A program made the translations under genes and the position numbers. A stretch of 64,000 bases of DNA, taken from Zea mays (taxonomy: Eukaryota > Streptophyta > Magnoliopsida > Poales > Poaceae). The stretch's first letter is position 1. The number at the start of each line of letters is the position of its first letter. Positions 1 to 12,829 of the stretch are shown here, piece by piece. A model generated the notes under the pieces. That model did not search any database, had not been told where the DNA came from, and worked only from the letters and a program-made list of their open reading frames with translations. The stretch covers positions 1,240,001 to 1,304,000 of the forward strand of contig NC_050104.1 in assembly GCF_902167145.1 (NCBI RefSeq), in the 5' to 3' direction.

Positions 1-2142
1 CAAATTGCGTGAGAGAACTGTCCAAATATAGGGTAATGTTGTAAGGCACCTTTTCCCACCGTACAATTGCTAAAAAATTGGAATATAAAGAATTCAAAAC
101 AATAGATCACCTTTTATACCACAAATGACGTTTCCCTGATGTCAAGGGCATTGTAATTGCACGTGAGGGTATTAGAGTACAACTAGTGGATGAAGACGTC
201 ATTGGGCTAGCGAATGACATTTTGTGATTTCAGGTTTCCTATAATCCCCTCTATTCAAGGCATACCTAGACGGTGTTTATGTCCACTCAAGAAAAACAAA
301 ACACATCAATATGCCACATTGTTTCTCAAAATAAAATAATGACCTTGGAAAATTTAGCCAAATTACGTGAGTGAACTATACAAACAAAGGTTAAGGTTGT
401 AAGGCACCTTTTTTCCACCATACAATTGCGAAAAAATTGGAATATAAAGAATTCAAAACAATAGATCACCTTTTAAACCTCAAATGACATTTCTATGATA
501 TTGAGGGCATTGTATTCACATGAGACGGTATTAGAGTACAACTAGTGGATGAAGACGTTATTGGGCTAGCTAATGACCTTTTGGGATACCAGGTTTTCTA
601 TAATCCCCTCTATTCAAGGCATACCTAGATGGTGTTTATGTCCACTCAAGTAAAACACCGCACATCATTTTGCCACATTGTTTCTCAATATAATAAAGAC
701 CATGGGAAATTTATCCAAATTGCGTGTGAGATCTGTCCAAACATAGGTTATGGTTGTAAGGCACCTTTTTCCACCATACTGATGCTAAAAGTTTGGAATA
801 TAAAGAATTCAAAACAATATATCACCTTTTAAACCTCAAATGTCGTTTCTATGATATTGACGGAATTGTATTCACACGAGAGGTATTAAAGTACAACCAG
901 TGGATGAAGACATTATTGGGCTAGCTAATGACCTTTTGTGATACCAGGTTTCCTATAATCCCCTCTATTCAAGGCATACCTAGTCGTGTTTATGTCCACT
1001 CAAAAAAACAAAAGACATCAATATGCCACATCGTTTCTCAAAATAAAATAATGACCATGGAAAATTTAGCCAAATTACGTGAGTGAACTGTGCAAACATA
1101 GGTTAAGGTTGTAAGGGACCTTTTTTCCACCATACAGTTGCGAAAAAGTTGGAATATAAAGAATTCAAAACAATAGATCACCTTTTAAACATCAAATGAC
1201 GTTTCTATAATATTGAGGGCATTGTATTCACACGAGACGGAATTAGAGTACAACTAGTGGATGAAGACGTTATTGGGCTAGCAAATGACCTTTTGTGATA
1301 GCGGGATTCCTATAATCTCCTCTATTTAATGCATACCTAGATGGTATTTGTGTCCACTCAAGTAAAACACCGCACATCAATATGCCACATCGCTTCTCAA
1401 AATAAAATAAATACCGTGGGAAATTTAGCCATTGTGTGTGAGAACTTTCCAGACATATGTTAAGGTTGTAAGGCACTTTTTTCCACTATACAGTTGCTAA
1501 AAAGCAGGAATATAAAGAATTCAAAACAATAGATCACCTTTTAAACTAAAAATGATGTTTCCCAGATGTCAAGGGCATTGTATTCGCACGAGAGGGTATT
1601 AGAGTACAATTAGTGGATAAAGATGTTATTGGGCTAGCTAATGACCTTTTGTGATACCAGGTTTCCTATAATCCCCTCTATTCAAGGCATACCTAGACGG
1701 TGTTTATGTCTACTCAAATAAAACACAACATATTAATATGCCACATTGTTTCTCAATAAAATAAAGACCATGGAAAATTTAGCCAAATTGAGTGAGAGAA
1801 CTATCCAAACATAGGTTAAAGTTGTAAGGCACATTTTTCCACCATACGGTTGCTAAAAAGTTGGAATATAATGAATTCAAAACAATAGATCACCTTTTAA
1901 ACCACAAATGATGTTTTTATGATATTGAGGGCACTGTATTCGCACGAGAGGGTATTAGAGTACAACTAGAGGATGAAGACATTATTGGGCTAGCAAATAA
2001 CTTTTTGTGTTACCAGGTTTCCTATAATCCCTTATATTCAAGGCGTAACTAGATTGTGTTTATGTCCACTCAAGTAAAACACCACACATCAATTTGCTAC
2101 ATCTTTTCTCAAAATAAAATAAAGACCATGGAAAATTTTGCC
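1..2142 (-). repeat. TR-1-like knob satellite array, minus orientation
   Basis: About six tandem units of 355-360 bp. The landmark CATACCTAG recurs at about 261, 620, 975, 1332 and 1688. Strand is a convention: plus is the orientation reading GAATTCTTTATATTCC. Units differ by many substitutions and small indels. The size and the association with 180-bp knob repeats fit maize TR-1; the name rests on recognition, not on a search. No gene is visible. Confidence 0.8.
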
Positions 2143-4269
2143 CAATGATGTCTTCATCGACTAGCCCAATGTGCCTTACAACCTTAACCTATGTTTGGAT
2201 TGTTCTCTCACTCGATTTGGATAAATTTTCCATGGTCATTGTTTTATTTTGAGAAATGATGTGGCATATTGACGTGTGTTGTTTTTCTTGTGTGGACATA
2301 AACACCGTCTAGGTATGCCTTGAATAGAGGGGATTATAGGAAACCTGGTATTACAAAAGGTCATTAGCTAGCCCAATAATGTCTTCATCCACTAGTTGTA
2401 CTCTAATACCCTCTCATGCGAATACAATGCCCTTGACATCAGGGAAACGTCCTTTTTAGTTTAAAAGGTGATCTATTGGTTTGAATTCTTTATATTCCTA
2501 CTTATTAGCATCTTTTTGGTGGAAAAAGGTGCCTTACAACCTTAACCTATGTTTGGAAAGTTCTCTCGTGCAATTTGGCTAAATTTCCCATGGTCTTTAT
2601 TTTATTTTGAGAAATGATGTGGCATAATGATGTGTGATGTTTTACTTGAGTGGACATAAACACCATCTAGGTATGCCTTGAATAAAGGGATTATAGGAAA
2701 CCTGATATCACAAAAGGTCATTAGCTAGCCCAATAACGTCTTCATCAACTAGTTGTACTCGAATACCCTCTCGTGTGATTACAATGCCCTTAATATCATA
2801 GAAACGTCATCTGAGGTTTAAAAGGCAATCTATTGTTTTGAATTCTTTATATTCCAACTTTTTAGCAAATGCATGGTGGAAAAAAATTGCCTTACAACCT
2901 TAACCTATGTATGGACAGTTCACTCACGCAATTTGGCTAAATTTTCCATTGTCTTTATTTTATTTTATTTTGAGAAATGATGTGGCATAATGATGTGCGG
3001 TGTTTTACATGAGTGGACACAAACACCATCTAGGTATGCCTTAAATAGAGAGGATTATAGGAAACCTGGTATCACAAAAGGTCATTATCTAGCCCAACAA
3101 TGTCTTCATCCACTAGTTGTACTCTAATGCCCTCTCGTCCGAATACAATGCCCTTGATATCAGGGAAACATCATTTGTGGTTTAAAAAGTTGATCTATTG
3201 TATTGAATTATTTATATTCCAAATTTTTATCATCTGTATGGTGGAAAAAGGTGCCTTACAACCTCAACCTATGTTTGGACAATTCACTCATGCAATTTGG
3301 CTAAATTTCCATGGTCTTTATTTTATTTTATTTTGAGAAACGATGTGGCATATTGAATAGAGGGGATTATAGGAAACCTAGAGGGGATTATAGGAAACCT
3401 AGAATCACAAAAGGTCATTAGCTAGCCCAATGATGTCTTCATCCACTAGTTGTACTCTAATACCCTCTCGTGCTAATACAATGCCCTTGACATCAGGGAA
3501 ACGTCATTTGTAGTTTAAAAGGTTATCTATTGTATTGAATTCTTTATATTCCAACTTTTTGCATGGTTTAAAAAATGTGCCTTACAACGTTAACCTATGT
3601 TTGGACAGGTCTCTCATGCAATTTGGCTAAAATTTTCATGGTCTTTATTTTATTTTGAGAAACAACATTGCAAATTGAAGTGTGGTGTTTTACTTGAGTG
3701 GACATAAACACCGTTTAAGTATGCCTTGAATAGAGGGGATTATAGGAAACATATTATCACAAAAGGTCATTAGCTAGCCCACTAATGTCTTCATTCAGTG
3801 TGTTGTACTCTAATACCCTCTCATTCGAATACAATGCCCTCATTACCATAGAAACACTATTTTTAGTTTCAAAGTTGGTCTATTCATTTTAATTCTTTAT
3901 ATTCCAACTATTTAGCAACTGTATGATGGAACAAAGGTGCCTTACAACCTTAACCTATGTTTGGACAAATCTCTTATGTAATTTGGCTAAATTTCCCATG
4001 GTCTTTATTTTATTTTGAGAAACAATGTGGCATAATAAAGTGTAGTGTTTTACTTGAGTGGACATAAACACCATCTATGTATGCTTTGAATAGTGGGGAT
4101 TATAGGAAACCTAGTATCACAAAAGGTCATTAGCTAGCCCAATGATGTCTTCATCCACTAGTTGTACTCTAATACTCACTCATGTGAATACAATACAGTC
4201 AATATCATAGAAACGTCATTTGAGGTTTAAAAGCTGATCTATTGTTTTGAATTCTTTATATCCCAACTG
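2143..4269 (+). repeat. TR-1-like knob satellite array, plus orientation
   Basis: Orientation flips at about 2142-2170, where the unit stops within the TTTAGCC box and a fragment CCCAATGATGTCTTCATC leads into the opposite strand. About six units follow. One unit near 3349-3397 has lost the middle of the monomer and carries a local direct duplication of about 21 bp (GAGGGGATTATAGGAAACCT at about 3360 and 3381). The array ends against knob180 at about 4269. Confidence 0.8.
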
Positions 4270-6952
4270 ACCATTTTCAGGTCAAAAATTGTAGGTGTTT
4301 GCCTTCTGTATTATTGAAAATGGTCATTCATGGCTATTTTCGAAAAAAATGGGGTTGTGTGGCCATTGATCATCGACCAGAGGCTCATACACATCACCCC
4401 ACATATGTTTCCTTGCCATAGATCACATTCTTGGATTTCTAGTGGAGACCATTTGTTGATAAAAAAATCCGTAGGTGTTAACTTTCGGTATTATTGAAAA
4501 TGGTCGTCCATGCAATTTTCGACAAACATGTGGGTTGTGTGGCCATTTATCATCGACCAAAAGCTCGTGCAACTCACCCCACAAATGTTTCCTTCCCATA
4601 GGTCACAATCTTGGATTTCTGGTGGAGACCATTTCTTGGTAAAAAATTCGTAGGTGTTACCCTTCGGTATTATTGAAAATGGTCGTTCAATGTATTTTCG
4701 AAAAAATGGGGGTTGTGTGGCCATTGATCAATGACGAGAGGCTCATACACCTATCCCCACATATTTTACTTGCCATAGATCACATTCTTGGATTTCTATT
4801 GGATACCATTTCTTGGTCAAAAATTGTAGGTGTTATCCTTCGGTATTATTGAAAATGGTCGTTCATGCTATTTTCAACAAAAATAGGGGTTGTGTGGCTA
4901 TTAATCATCGACCAAAGGCTCGTACACCTCATCCCACATATGTTTTATTGCCATAGATACATGCTTGGATTTCTGGTGGAGACCAAATCTTAGTAAAAAT
5001 GCGTAGGTGTTAGCCTTCGGTATTATTGAAAATGGTCGTTCATGCTATTTTCGACAAAAATGGGGGTTGTGTGGCCATTGGTCATTGACCAGAGGCTCGT
5101 ATACCTCACCCCACCTATGTTTCCTTGCCAAAGATCACATTCTGTTTGACTCTATTTATTGGTAAAAAATATGTAGGTGTTTGCCTTCGGTATTATTGAA
5201 AATGGTCGTTCACTCTATTTTCGAAAAATATGGGTTGTGTGGCCATTGATCATCGACCAGGGGTTCGTACACCTGACCCCACATATTTTTCTTTGCCATA
5301 GATCACATTCTTGGATTTCTAGTGGAGGTCGTTTCTTGGTGAGAAATCCGTAGGTGTTAGCCTTCTGTATTATTGAATATGGTAGTTCATGCAATTTTCG
5401 ACAAAAATGGGGGTTGTGTGGCCATTGATCATCGACCAGAGGCTCGTACACCTGACCCCCCGTGTGTTTCTTGCCATAGATCACAATCTTGGATTTTTGG
5501 TAGAGACCATTTCATGGTCAAAAATATGTAAGTGTTATCCTTCAGTTTTATTAAAAATGGTCGTTCATGGCTATTTTCGACATAAATGGGGGTAGTGTGG
5601 CCATTGATCATCGACCAGAGGCTCGTACACCTCACCCCACATATGTTTCTTTACCACAGATCATATTCTTGGATTTCTGGTGGAGACCATTTCTTGGTGA
5701 AAAATCCGTAGGTGTTAGCCTTCGGTATTATTGAAAATGATCGTTCTTGGCTATTTTCTACAAAAATGAGGGTTGTGTGGCCATTGATCATTGACCAGAG
5801 GCCCGTACACCTGTCCACACATATGTTTCCTTGCCAAAGATCATATTTTTGGATTTTTGGTGGTGACCATTTTTGGTCAAAAATCTATATGTGTTAGCCT
5901 TCGGTATTATTGAAAATGGTCGTTCATGCTATTTTCAACAAAAATGGGGGTTGTGTGGCCATTGATCATCGACCAGAGGCTCATACACCTCACCCCACAT
6001 ATGTTTCCTTGGCATAGATCACATTCTTGGATTACTGGTGGAGACCATTTCTTGGTCAACAATCCGTAGGTGACAGACTTCGGTATTATTGAAAATGGTC
6101 ATTCATGCTATTTTCGACAAAAATGGGGGTTGTGTAGCCATTGATCATCGACCATAGGCTCGTACACCTGACCCCACATGTGCTTCCTTACCATAGATCA
6201 CAATTTTGGATATCTGTTGGAGACAATTTTTTGGTCAAAAATATGTAGGTGTTAGCCTTCGGTATTATTGAAAATGGTCGTTCATGCTATTTTCGACATC
6301 CTTGGATTTCTAGGGGAGACCATTTCTTGGTCAAAAATCCGTAGGTGTTAGCCTTTAGTATTATTGAAAATCGTCGTACATGCTATTTTCGAAAAAATGG
6401 GGGTTGTGTCACCCCACATATGTTTGCTTTCCATGGATTGCATTCTAGGATTTTTGGTGGAATCCATTTCTTGGTAAAAAATCCGTAGGTGTTATCCTTC
6501 GGTATTATTAAAATGGTCGTCCATGCAATTTTCGAGAAAAATGTGGGTTGTGTGGCTATTGATCATTGACCAGAGGCTCGTACACTTCACCCCACATATG
6601 TTTACTTGCCATAGATCACATTCTTGGATTTCTGGTGGAGACCATTTATTGCTCAAAAATCCATAGGTGTTATCCTTCGATATTATTGAAAATGGTCGTT
6701 CATGCTATTTTCGACAAAAAATAGGGGTTGTGTGGCCATTGATCATCGACTAGAGGCTCGTACAATTCCCCACACATATGTTTCCTTGCCATAGATAACA
6801 TTCTTGGATTTCTGGTAGAGACCATTTTTTGGTCAAAAATTCGTAGGTGTTAGCCTTCAGTATTATTGAAAATGGTTGTTCATGGCTATTTTCGACAGAA
6901 ATGGGGGTTGTGTGGCCATTGATCATCGACCAGAGGCTCAGACACCTATGTG
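4270..6952 (+). repeat. knob180 satellite array, plus orientation (left arm)
   Basis: About 15 tandem monomers of about 180 bp. Plus is the orientation reading GATCATCGACCAGAGGCTCG and TATTATTGAAAATGGTCG. Monomers are fairly divergent. Two are visibly rearranged: about 5140-5160, with a variant TCTGTTTGACTC, and about 6294-6430, with two internal deletions. The sequence matches the maize 180-bp knob repeat as I know it. Open reading frames occur because 180 is a multiple of three; they are not genes. Confidence 0.9.
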
Positions 6953-9900
6953 GGGTGAGGTGTACGAGCCTCTAGTCGATGATCAATGGCCACACAACCC
7001 CCATTTTTGTCGACAATAGCATGAACGAACATTTTCAATAATACTGAAGGCTAACACCTACATATTTTGGACCAAGAAATGGTCTCCCCTAGAAATTCAA
7101 GGCTGTCGAAAATTGCATGAATGACCATTTCAATAATGCCGAAGGCTAACCCCTACGAATTTTTTAAAAAAATTGTCTCCACCAGAAATCCAAGAATGTG
7201 ATCTATGAATAGGAAACATATGTGTTGTCAGGTGTACGAGGCTCTGGTGGACGATGAGTGGCCACACAACCCCCATTTTTTTGAAAATATTATGACCGAC
7301 CATTTTCAAAAATACCAAAGGCTAACACCTACAGATTTTTGACCAAAGAAATCCAAGAATGTGATCTATGGCAAGGAAACATGTGTGGGGTGAGGTGTAC
7401 GAGCCTCTGGTCGATGATCAATGGCCACACAACCCCTATTTTTGTCAAAAATAGCATGAACAACCATTTTCAATAATACGGAAGGCCAACACCTACGGAT
7501 TTTTGACCAAGAAATGGTCTCCACCAAAAATCCAAGAATGTAATCTATGGGAAGGAAACATACGTGGGGTGAAGTGTACGAGCCTCTAGTCGATGATCAA
7601 TGGCCACACAATCCCTATTTTTGTTGAAAATAGCATGAACGACCATTTTCAATAGTACCGAAGGCTAACACCTACAGATTTTTGACTAAGAAATGGTCTC
7701 CACTAGAAATCCAAGAATGTGATCTATGTCAAGGAAACATATGTCGGGTGAGGTGTACGAGACTCTGGTCGATGATCAATGGCCACACAACCCCCATTTC
7801 TGTCGAAAATAGCCATGAACAACCATTTTCAATAATACTGAAGGCAAACACCTACGAATTTTTGACCAAAATATGGTCTCTACCAGAAATCCAACAATGT
7901 GATCTATGGCAAGGAAACAAATGTGTGGGGAATTGTACGAGCCTCTGGTTGATGATCAATGGCCACACAACCCCTATTTTTTGTCGAAAATAGCATGAAG
8001 GACCATTTTCAATAATACCGAAGGCTAACACCTACAGATTTTTGACCAATAAATGGTCTCCACCAGAAATCCAAGAATGTGATCTATGGCAAGTAAACAT
8101 ATGTGGGGTGAAGTGTACGAGCCTCTAGTCGATGATCAATGGCCACACAACCCAGATTTTCCTTGAAAATTGCATGGACGACCTTTTTAATAATACCGAA
8201 GGATAATACCTACGGATTTTTGACCAAGAAATGGACTCCACCAAAAATCCAAGAATGCAATCTATGGCAAGCAAACATATGTGGGGTGAGGTGTACGAGC
8301 CTCTAGTCGATGATTAATGGCCACACAACACCCATTTTTTCGAAAATAGCATGTACGACCATTTTCAATAATACTGAAGGCTAACACCTACGGATTTTAA
8401 CCAAAATTTGGTCTCCCCTAGGAATCCAAGGATGTCGAAAATAGCATGAACGACCATTTTCAATAATACCGAAGGCTGACACCTACAGATTTTTGACCAA
8501 GAAATGGTCTCCAACAGATATCCAAAATTGTGATCTATGGTAAGGAAACACATGTGGGGTCAGGCGTACGATCCTATGGTCGATGATCAATGGCTACACA
8601 ACCCCCATTTTTGTCGAAAATAGCATGAACGACCATTTTCAATAATACCGAAGTCTATCACCTACGGATTGTTGACCAAGAAATGGTCTCCACCAGAAAT
8701 CCAAGAATGTGATCTATGTCAAGGAAACACATGTGGGGTGTGGTGTACGAGCCTCTAGTAGATGACTGATGGCCACACAACCCCCATTTTTGTTGAAAAT
8801 AGCATGAACGACCATTTTCAATAATACCGAAGGCTAACACATACAAATTTTTGACCAAGAAATGGTCACCACCAAAAATCCAAGAATGTGATCTTTGGCA
8901 AGGAAACATATGTGTGGACAGGTGTATGAGACTCTAGTCGATGATCAATGGCCACACAACCCTCATTTTTGTAGAAAATAGCCAAGAACGACCATTTTCA
9001 ATAATAAAGAAGGCTAACACCTACGGATTTTTCACCAACAAATGGTCTCCACCAGAAATCCAAGAATGTGATCTCTAGCAAAGAAACATATGTGGGGTGA
9101 GGTGTACGAGCCTCTGGTCGATGGTCAATGGCCACACAACCCCCATTTCTGTCAAAAATAGCCATGAACGACCATTTTCAATAAATTTGAAGGCTAACAC
9201 CTACAGATTTTTGACCATGAAATGGTCTCTACCAGAAATCCAAGATTGTGATCTATGGCAAGGAAACACATGTGGGGTCAGGTGTACGAGCCTCTGGTCG
9301 ATGATCAATGGCCACACAACCCCCATTTTTGTCGAAAATAGCATGAACTACCATATTCAATAATACAGAAGGCTAACACCTACAGATTTCTCACCAAGAA
9401 ATGACCTCCACTAGAAATCCAAGAATGTGATCTATGGCAAAGAAAAATATGTGGGGTCAGGTGTACGAACCCCTGGTCGATGATCAATGGCCACACAACC
9501 CATATTTTTTCGAAAATAGCGTGAACGACCATTTTCAATAATACCGAAGGCTAAGACCTACAGATATTTTACCAATAAATAGAGTCAAACAAAATGTGAT
9601 CTATGGCAAGGAAACATAAGTGGGGTGAGGTGTACGAGCCTCTGGTCAATGACCAATGGCCACACAACCCCCATTTTTGTCGAAAATAGCATGAACGACC
9701 ATTTTCAATAATACCGAAGGCTAACACCTACGCATTTTTACTAAGATTTGGTCTCCACTAGAAATCCAAACATTTTATCTATGGCAATAAAACATATGTG
9801 GGATGAGGTGTACGAGCCTTTGGTCGATGATTAATGGCCACACAACCCCTATTTTTGTTGAAAATAGCATGAACGACCATTTTCAATAATACCGAAGGAT

Positions 9901-10463
9901 AACACCTACAATTTTTGGCCAAGAAATGGTATCCAATAGAAATCCAAAAATGTGATATATGTCAAGTAAACATATGTGGGGTTAGGTGTACGAGCCTCTC
10001 GTCATTGATCAATGGCCACACAACCCCTATTTTTTTGAAAATAACATGAACGACCATTTTCAATAATACCAAAGGGTAACACCTATGAATTTTTGACCAA
10101 GAAATGGTCTCCTCCAGAAGTCCAAGATTGTGATCTATGGGAAGGAAACATTTGTGGTGTGAGTTGTACGAGCCTTTGGTCGATGATAAATGGCCACACA
10201 ACCCACATTTTTGTCGAAAATTGAATGGACGACTATTTCTATAATACCGAAGGCTAACACCTACGGATTTTTGATCAACAAAAGGTCTCCACTAGAAATC
10301 CAAAAATGTGATCTATGGCAAGGAAACATATGTGGGGTGAGGTTTACGAGCCTCTGGTCGATGATCAATGGCCACACAACCCCATTATTGTCAAAAATAG
10401 CCATTAATGACCATTTTCAATAATACAGAAAGCTAACACCTACGATTTATGACCTGGAAATGG
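6953..10463 (-). repeat. knob180 satellite array, minus orientation (spacer and right arm)
   Basis: The strand switches at about 6953 inside CAGACACCTATGTGGGGTG. About 20 monomers follow in reverse. From about 7783 onward they mirror the monomer variants of 4270-6952, including the mirrored TGACTC deletion monomer at about 9583 and the CTCCCCTAGG monomer at about 8415. About 6953-7782 has no mirrored partner and contains its own shortened monomer near 7060-7110. No gene is visible. Confidence 0.88.
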
Positions 10464-10560
10464 TCGGTTGGAATATAAAGAATTCAAAACAATAGATCAG
10501 CTTTTAACCCTCAAATGGTGTTTCTATGATATTGACTGCATTATATTCACATGAGTGAGT
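10464..10560 (-). repeat. TR-1 remnant left of element A
   Basis: The knob180 to TR-1 junction is the mirror image of the one at 4269. The unit carries the same private variants (GATCAGCTTTTAA, ATTGACTG, CATGAGTGAGT) as 4180-4260 read on the other strand. Its last five bases, TGAGT (10556-10560), are the target-site duplication of element A. Confidence 0.85.
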
Positions 10561-11232
10561 TGTTGGGGGCCTTCGGCTTCCGAAAGTCCTCAAAAACATG
10601 ATTTGACAATGTTTTCCAAGTGAAATATGTGAACAGGTATCTTCGGAATCGGGTCATGAGTATACAAGAGCATGGTCAGGACGAAGCCTGAGCGAGACGA
10701 AAAGTGATTATGACGAAGGATAAGGTGATCACGAAGCTGTGCGCAGAAAAGCTTCGAGAAGGGGAACCGACTTAAAGATGAAAAGGCAAATTAGACCTCG
10801 AAGAATTACTATAGAATTATTGATAAATGTAAAGGGCATGAATGTAATTCTACATGGGCTGCGTCCCTTGCCTATAAATAGATGAACAGTACTCTCGTAC
10901 TGTTCACGCTGACTTGGCATTCGCTTTTTGCATCATCACTTGTACCTTTACTTTCCGTCAAACCGAAGGTACATTTATAATTTGTTATTGTGAATATGTT
11001 AATGCAAATAAAAATGAGTCGATGATAATGTTTATATTATTTTTTGTATTTTGTATATGAATTCTTCCTCATCGTTTATTGTGCTTATGAAGGCTTTTCT
11101 TTCACAACCTTCGTCCGAAGTTCATTATATCCAAAGGGACATAACGTCTTGAAGGACGAAGGACTTTAACATTTAACACTTTTCATGTTGCCTTGTTCTT
11201 AACTCTTAGCATTTGAGAACAAGTCCCCAACA
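10561..11232 (+). repeat. Element A 5' LTR
   Basis: It runs from TGTTGGGGG to CCCCAACA, 672 bp, the same length as the copy at 17210-17881. The left end carries an imperfect CCTTCGG-CTT-CCGAAAG inverted repeat. The U5 end has CTTGTTCTTAACTCTTAG, shared with element C. Confidence 0.93.
10873..10907 (+). promoter_or_regulatory. Element A LTR TATA box with adjacent hairpin
   Basis: TATAAATA at 10873-10880 is followed directly by an inverted repeat TGAACAGTAC / GTACTGTTCA (10 bp each) around a four-base loop TCTC. With a usual TATA-to-start distance of about 25-30 bp, transcription would begin in or just after the right arm. The same arrangement occurs in every LTR of the window. Confidence 0.75.
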
Positions 11233-11233
11233 T

Positions 11234-11251
11234 TGGCGCCCACCTCCGGTG
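11234..11251 (+). other. Primer-binding site, element A
   Basis: TGGCGCCCACCTCCGGTG begins one base after the 5' LTR. The leading TGG pairs with a tRNA CCA end. I have not assigned the tRNA. Element C has the identical 18 bases; B differs only near the end. Confidence 0.8.
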
Positions 11252-11306
11252 AACTCACTTCCACTTTTTGAGTTTTGAACACCTTCGGCAAGCATAGACC
11301 TTCGTC

Positions 11307-12829
11307 ATGCCACCGAAGAAAGCTTCAGCAACAGGGGCTGCAGCTCTGCAACCACTGGATCCCAACCAGGAGACTCTCTCTCTTCGGGAGGCCCGAAGCC
11401 AGAAGAGGAAGGCCACCAGCTCAACGCCTCAGGAGGATGAATTGGATCAAGAGATCAGAGATATGGAGATGCATCATCAACAGGTGCAGAGGAAGAAGGA
11501 AAAGATGGCTAGGCTAGCTGACCTGCAAAGGCAGATAGACGAAGCCTCTGAAGAAGTTCGCCATCTTACTCAAGATGAGCAGAACCGAAGGCCTCAGCAC
11601 AGAGAGCTTCATCAGGAGGGCTTCTTCAACGAAGATGACTGGTATGAGAATTTCCATCATGGAAATTTTGCTTTTGATGATGCTTCTCCTCTGTCAGCAG
11701 AACTGCAGGCTATACCTTGGCCTCCGTCCTACAAGCCACCCCAACTCCCCATGTACGACGGCCACTCAGATCCGAAGCAGTTTCTGATGAGTTACGAAGC
11801 AACAATATCTTCTTATGGTGGCAATACTGCAGTCATGGCGAAATCTTTCGTCATGGCAGTCAAGAGTGTTGCACAAACCTGGTACTCCTCCCTTCGGCCA
11901 GGAACAATCACATCATGGCAGAAGCTGAAGGATATGCAGATCACCAGTTTTCAAGGATTTCAAACGAAGCCGGTCACTGCTCAAGTCTTATTCCATTGCA
12001 CCCAAGATCATGAGGAATATCTTCAGGCGTATGTTCGAAGATTCTTACGCCTGAGGGCACAAGCGCCAACTGTGCCCAATGAAATTGTCATTGAGGCCAT
12101 GATCAAGGGACTTCGGCCGAGACCTTCGGCCCAGTACTTTGCCAGGAAACCCCCTCAGACTCTGGACAAGTAGCTTCGAAGATGGATGAATACATCCGCG
12201 CCGACAACGACTTTCGACAGAGAAGGGAGGAAGCTTACAGATTCTCCGAAATAGCCAGGGGCTTCGGAGGGAGGTTTCATCCTAGACATGTCAGATCGAT
12301 TCATTCCACCCAGAATGATGACAGGGGAAGCCAACTGCAGAGGCCACAATATTCCTCCCAGGCTTCTCAGGCTTCGGGGCAGCAGTAGAGTTATCCTCGG
12401 CCTCTAGCTCCAAGGGGCAGAGGTGCCAAGGGCTTCGGAGGAAGATTTGGGGATCAGCCAAGGAAAATCTATTGCTTATTCTGTGGTGAAGACAAGGGCC
12501 ACACCACCAGGATGTGCCATGTTACCATCCAAAAACAAAAAGAAATAGCAGAAGCTGTAGCCCAACAGACTTAGCCAAAGCAAGTCCTGCATACTGCTTC
12601 GTACCACTCGCCCTATATCCCAGAATATGTGGGTAACCACCCTGCAGCTTCTGTTGCTTCGGCAAGTCAATCTCAGGCATCTTGGCAACATCTTCCATCT
12701 CCACCACCAATGCAACGAGGCCAGCAGCCAGAAGGGAGTCAGCATACTCAACACCAACAAGACTTCAGAGAAGAGTTCGAAGCTCGCACAGTCAATAGTA
12801 CTGTGCCAGAATCGAAGCACATTTATTGA
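11307..12829 (+). pseudogene. Gag (capsid and nucleocapsid) pseudogene of element A
   Basis: This encodes the Gag polyprotein that would form the particle around element RNA. The start MPPKKAS is the same as in element B. The N-terminal third is charged, with a coiled-coil-like stretch. A retrotransposon-gag core follows at about residues 165-230 (AQTWYSSLRPGTITSWQKL), then a zinc knuckle encoded at about 12472-12520 with spacing C-X2-C-X5-H-X4-C (CLFCGEDKGH...C), and a Gln/Pro-rich tail ending at 12829. Breaks compared with B: a TAG at 12171-12173 together with loss of one base, TAG at 12386-12388 and TAG at 12572-12574. After the lost base, frame is kept to the end. The 504-codon gag of B sets the full length. 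No pol follows. It lies 75 bp after the LTR within the shared leader. The gag identity is firm; loss of function is inferred from the stops. Confidence 0.88.

Noticed and set aside
10729..10920. Small ORFs inside the LTRs (about 60-67 codons, repeated in each LTR)
   Set aside because: They span the U3 promoter and the TATA box hairpin on the opposite strand; they recur only because LTRs recur.
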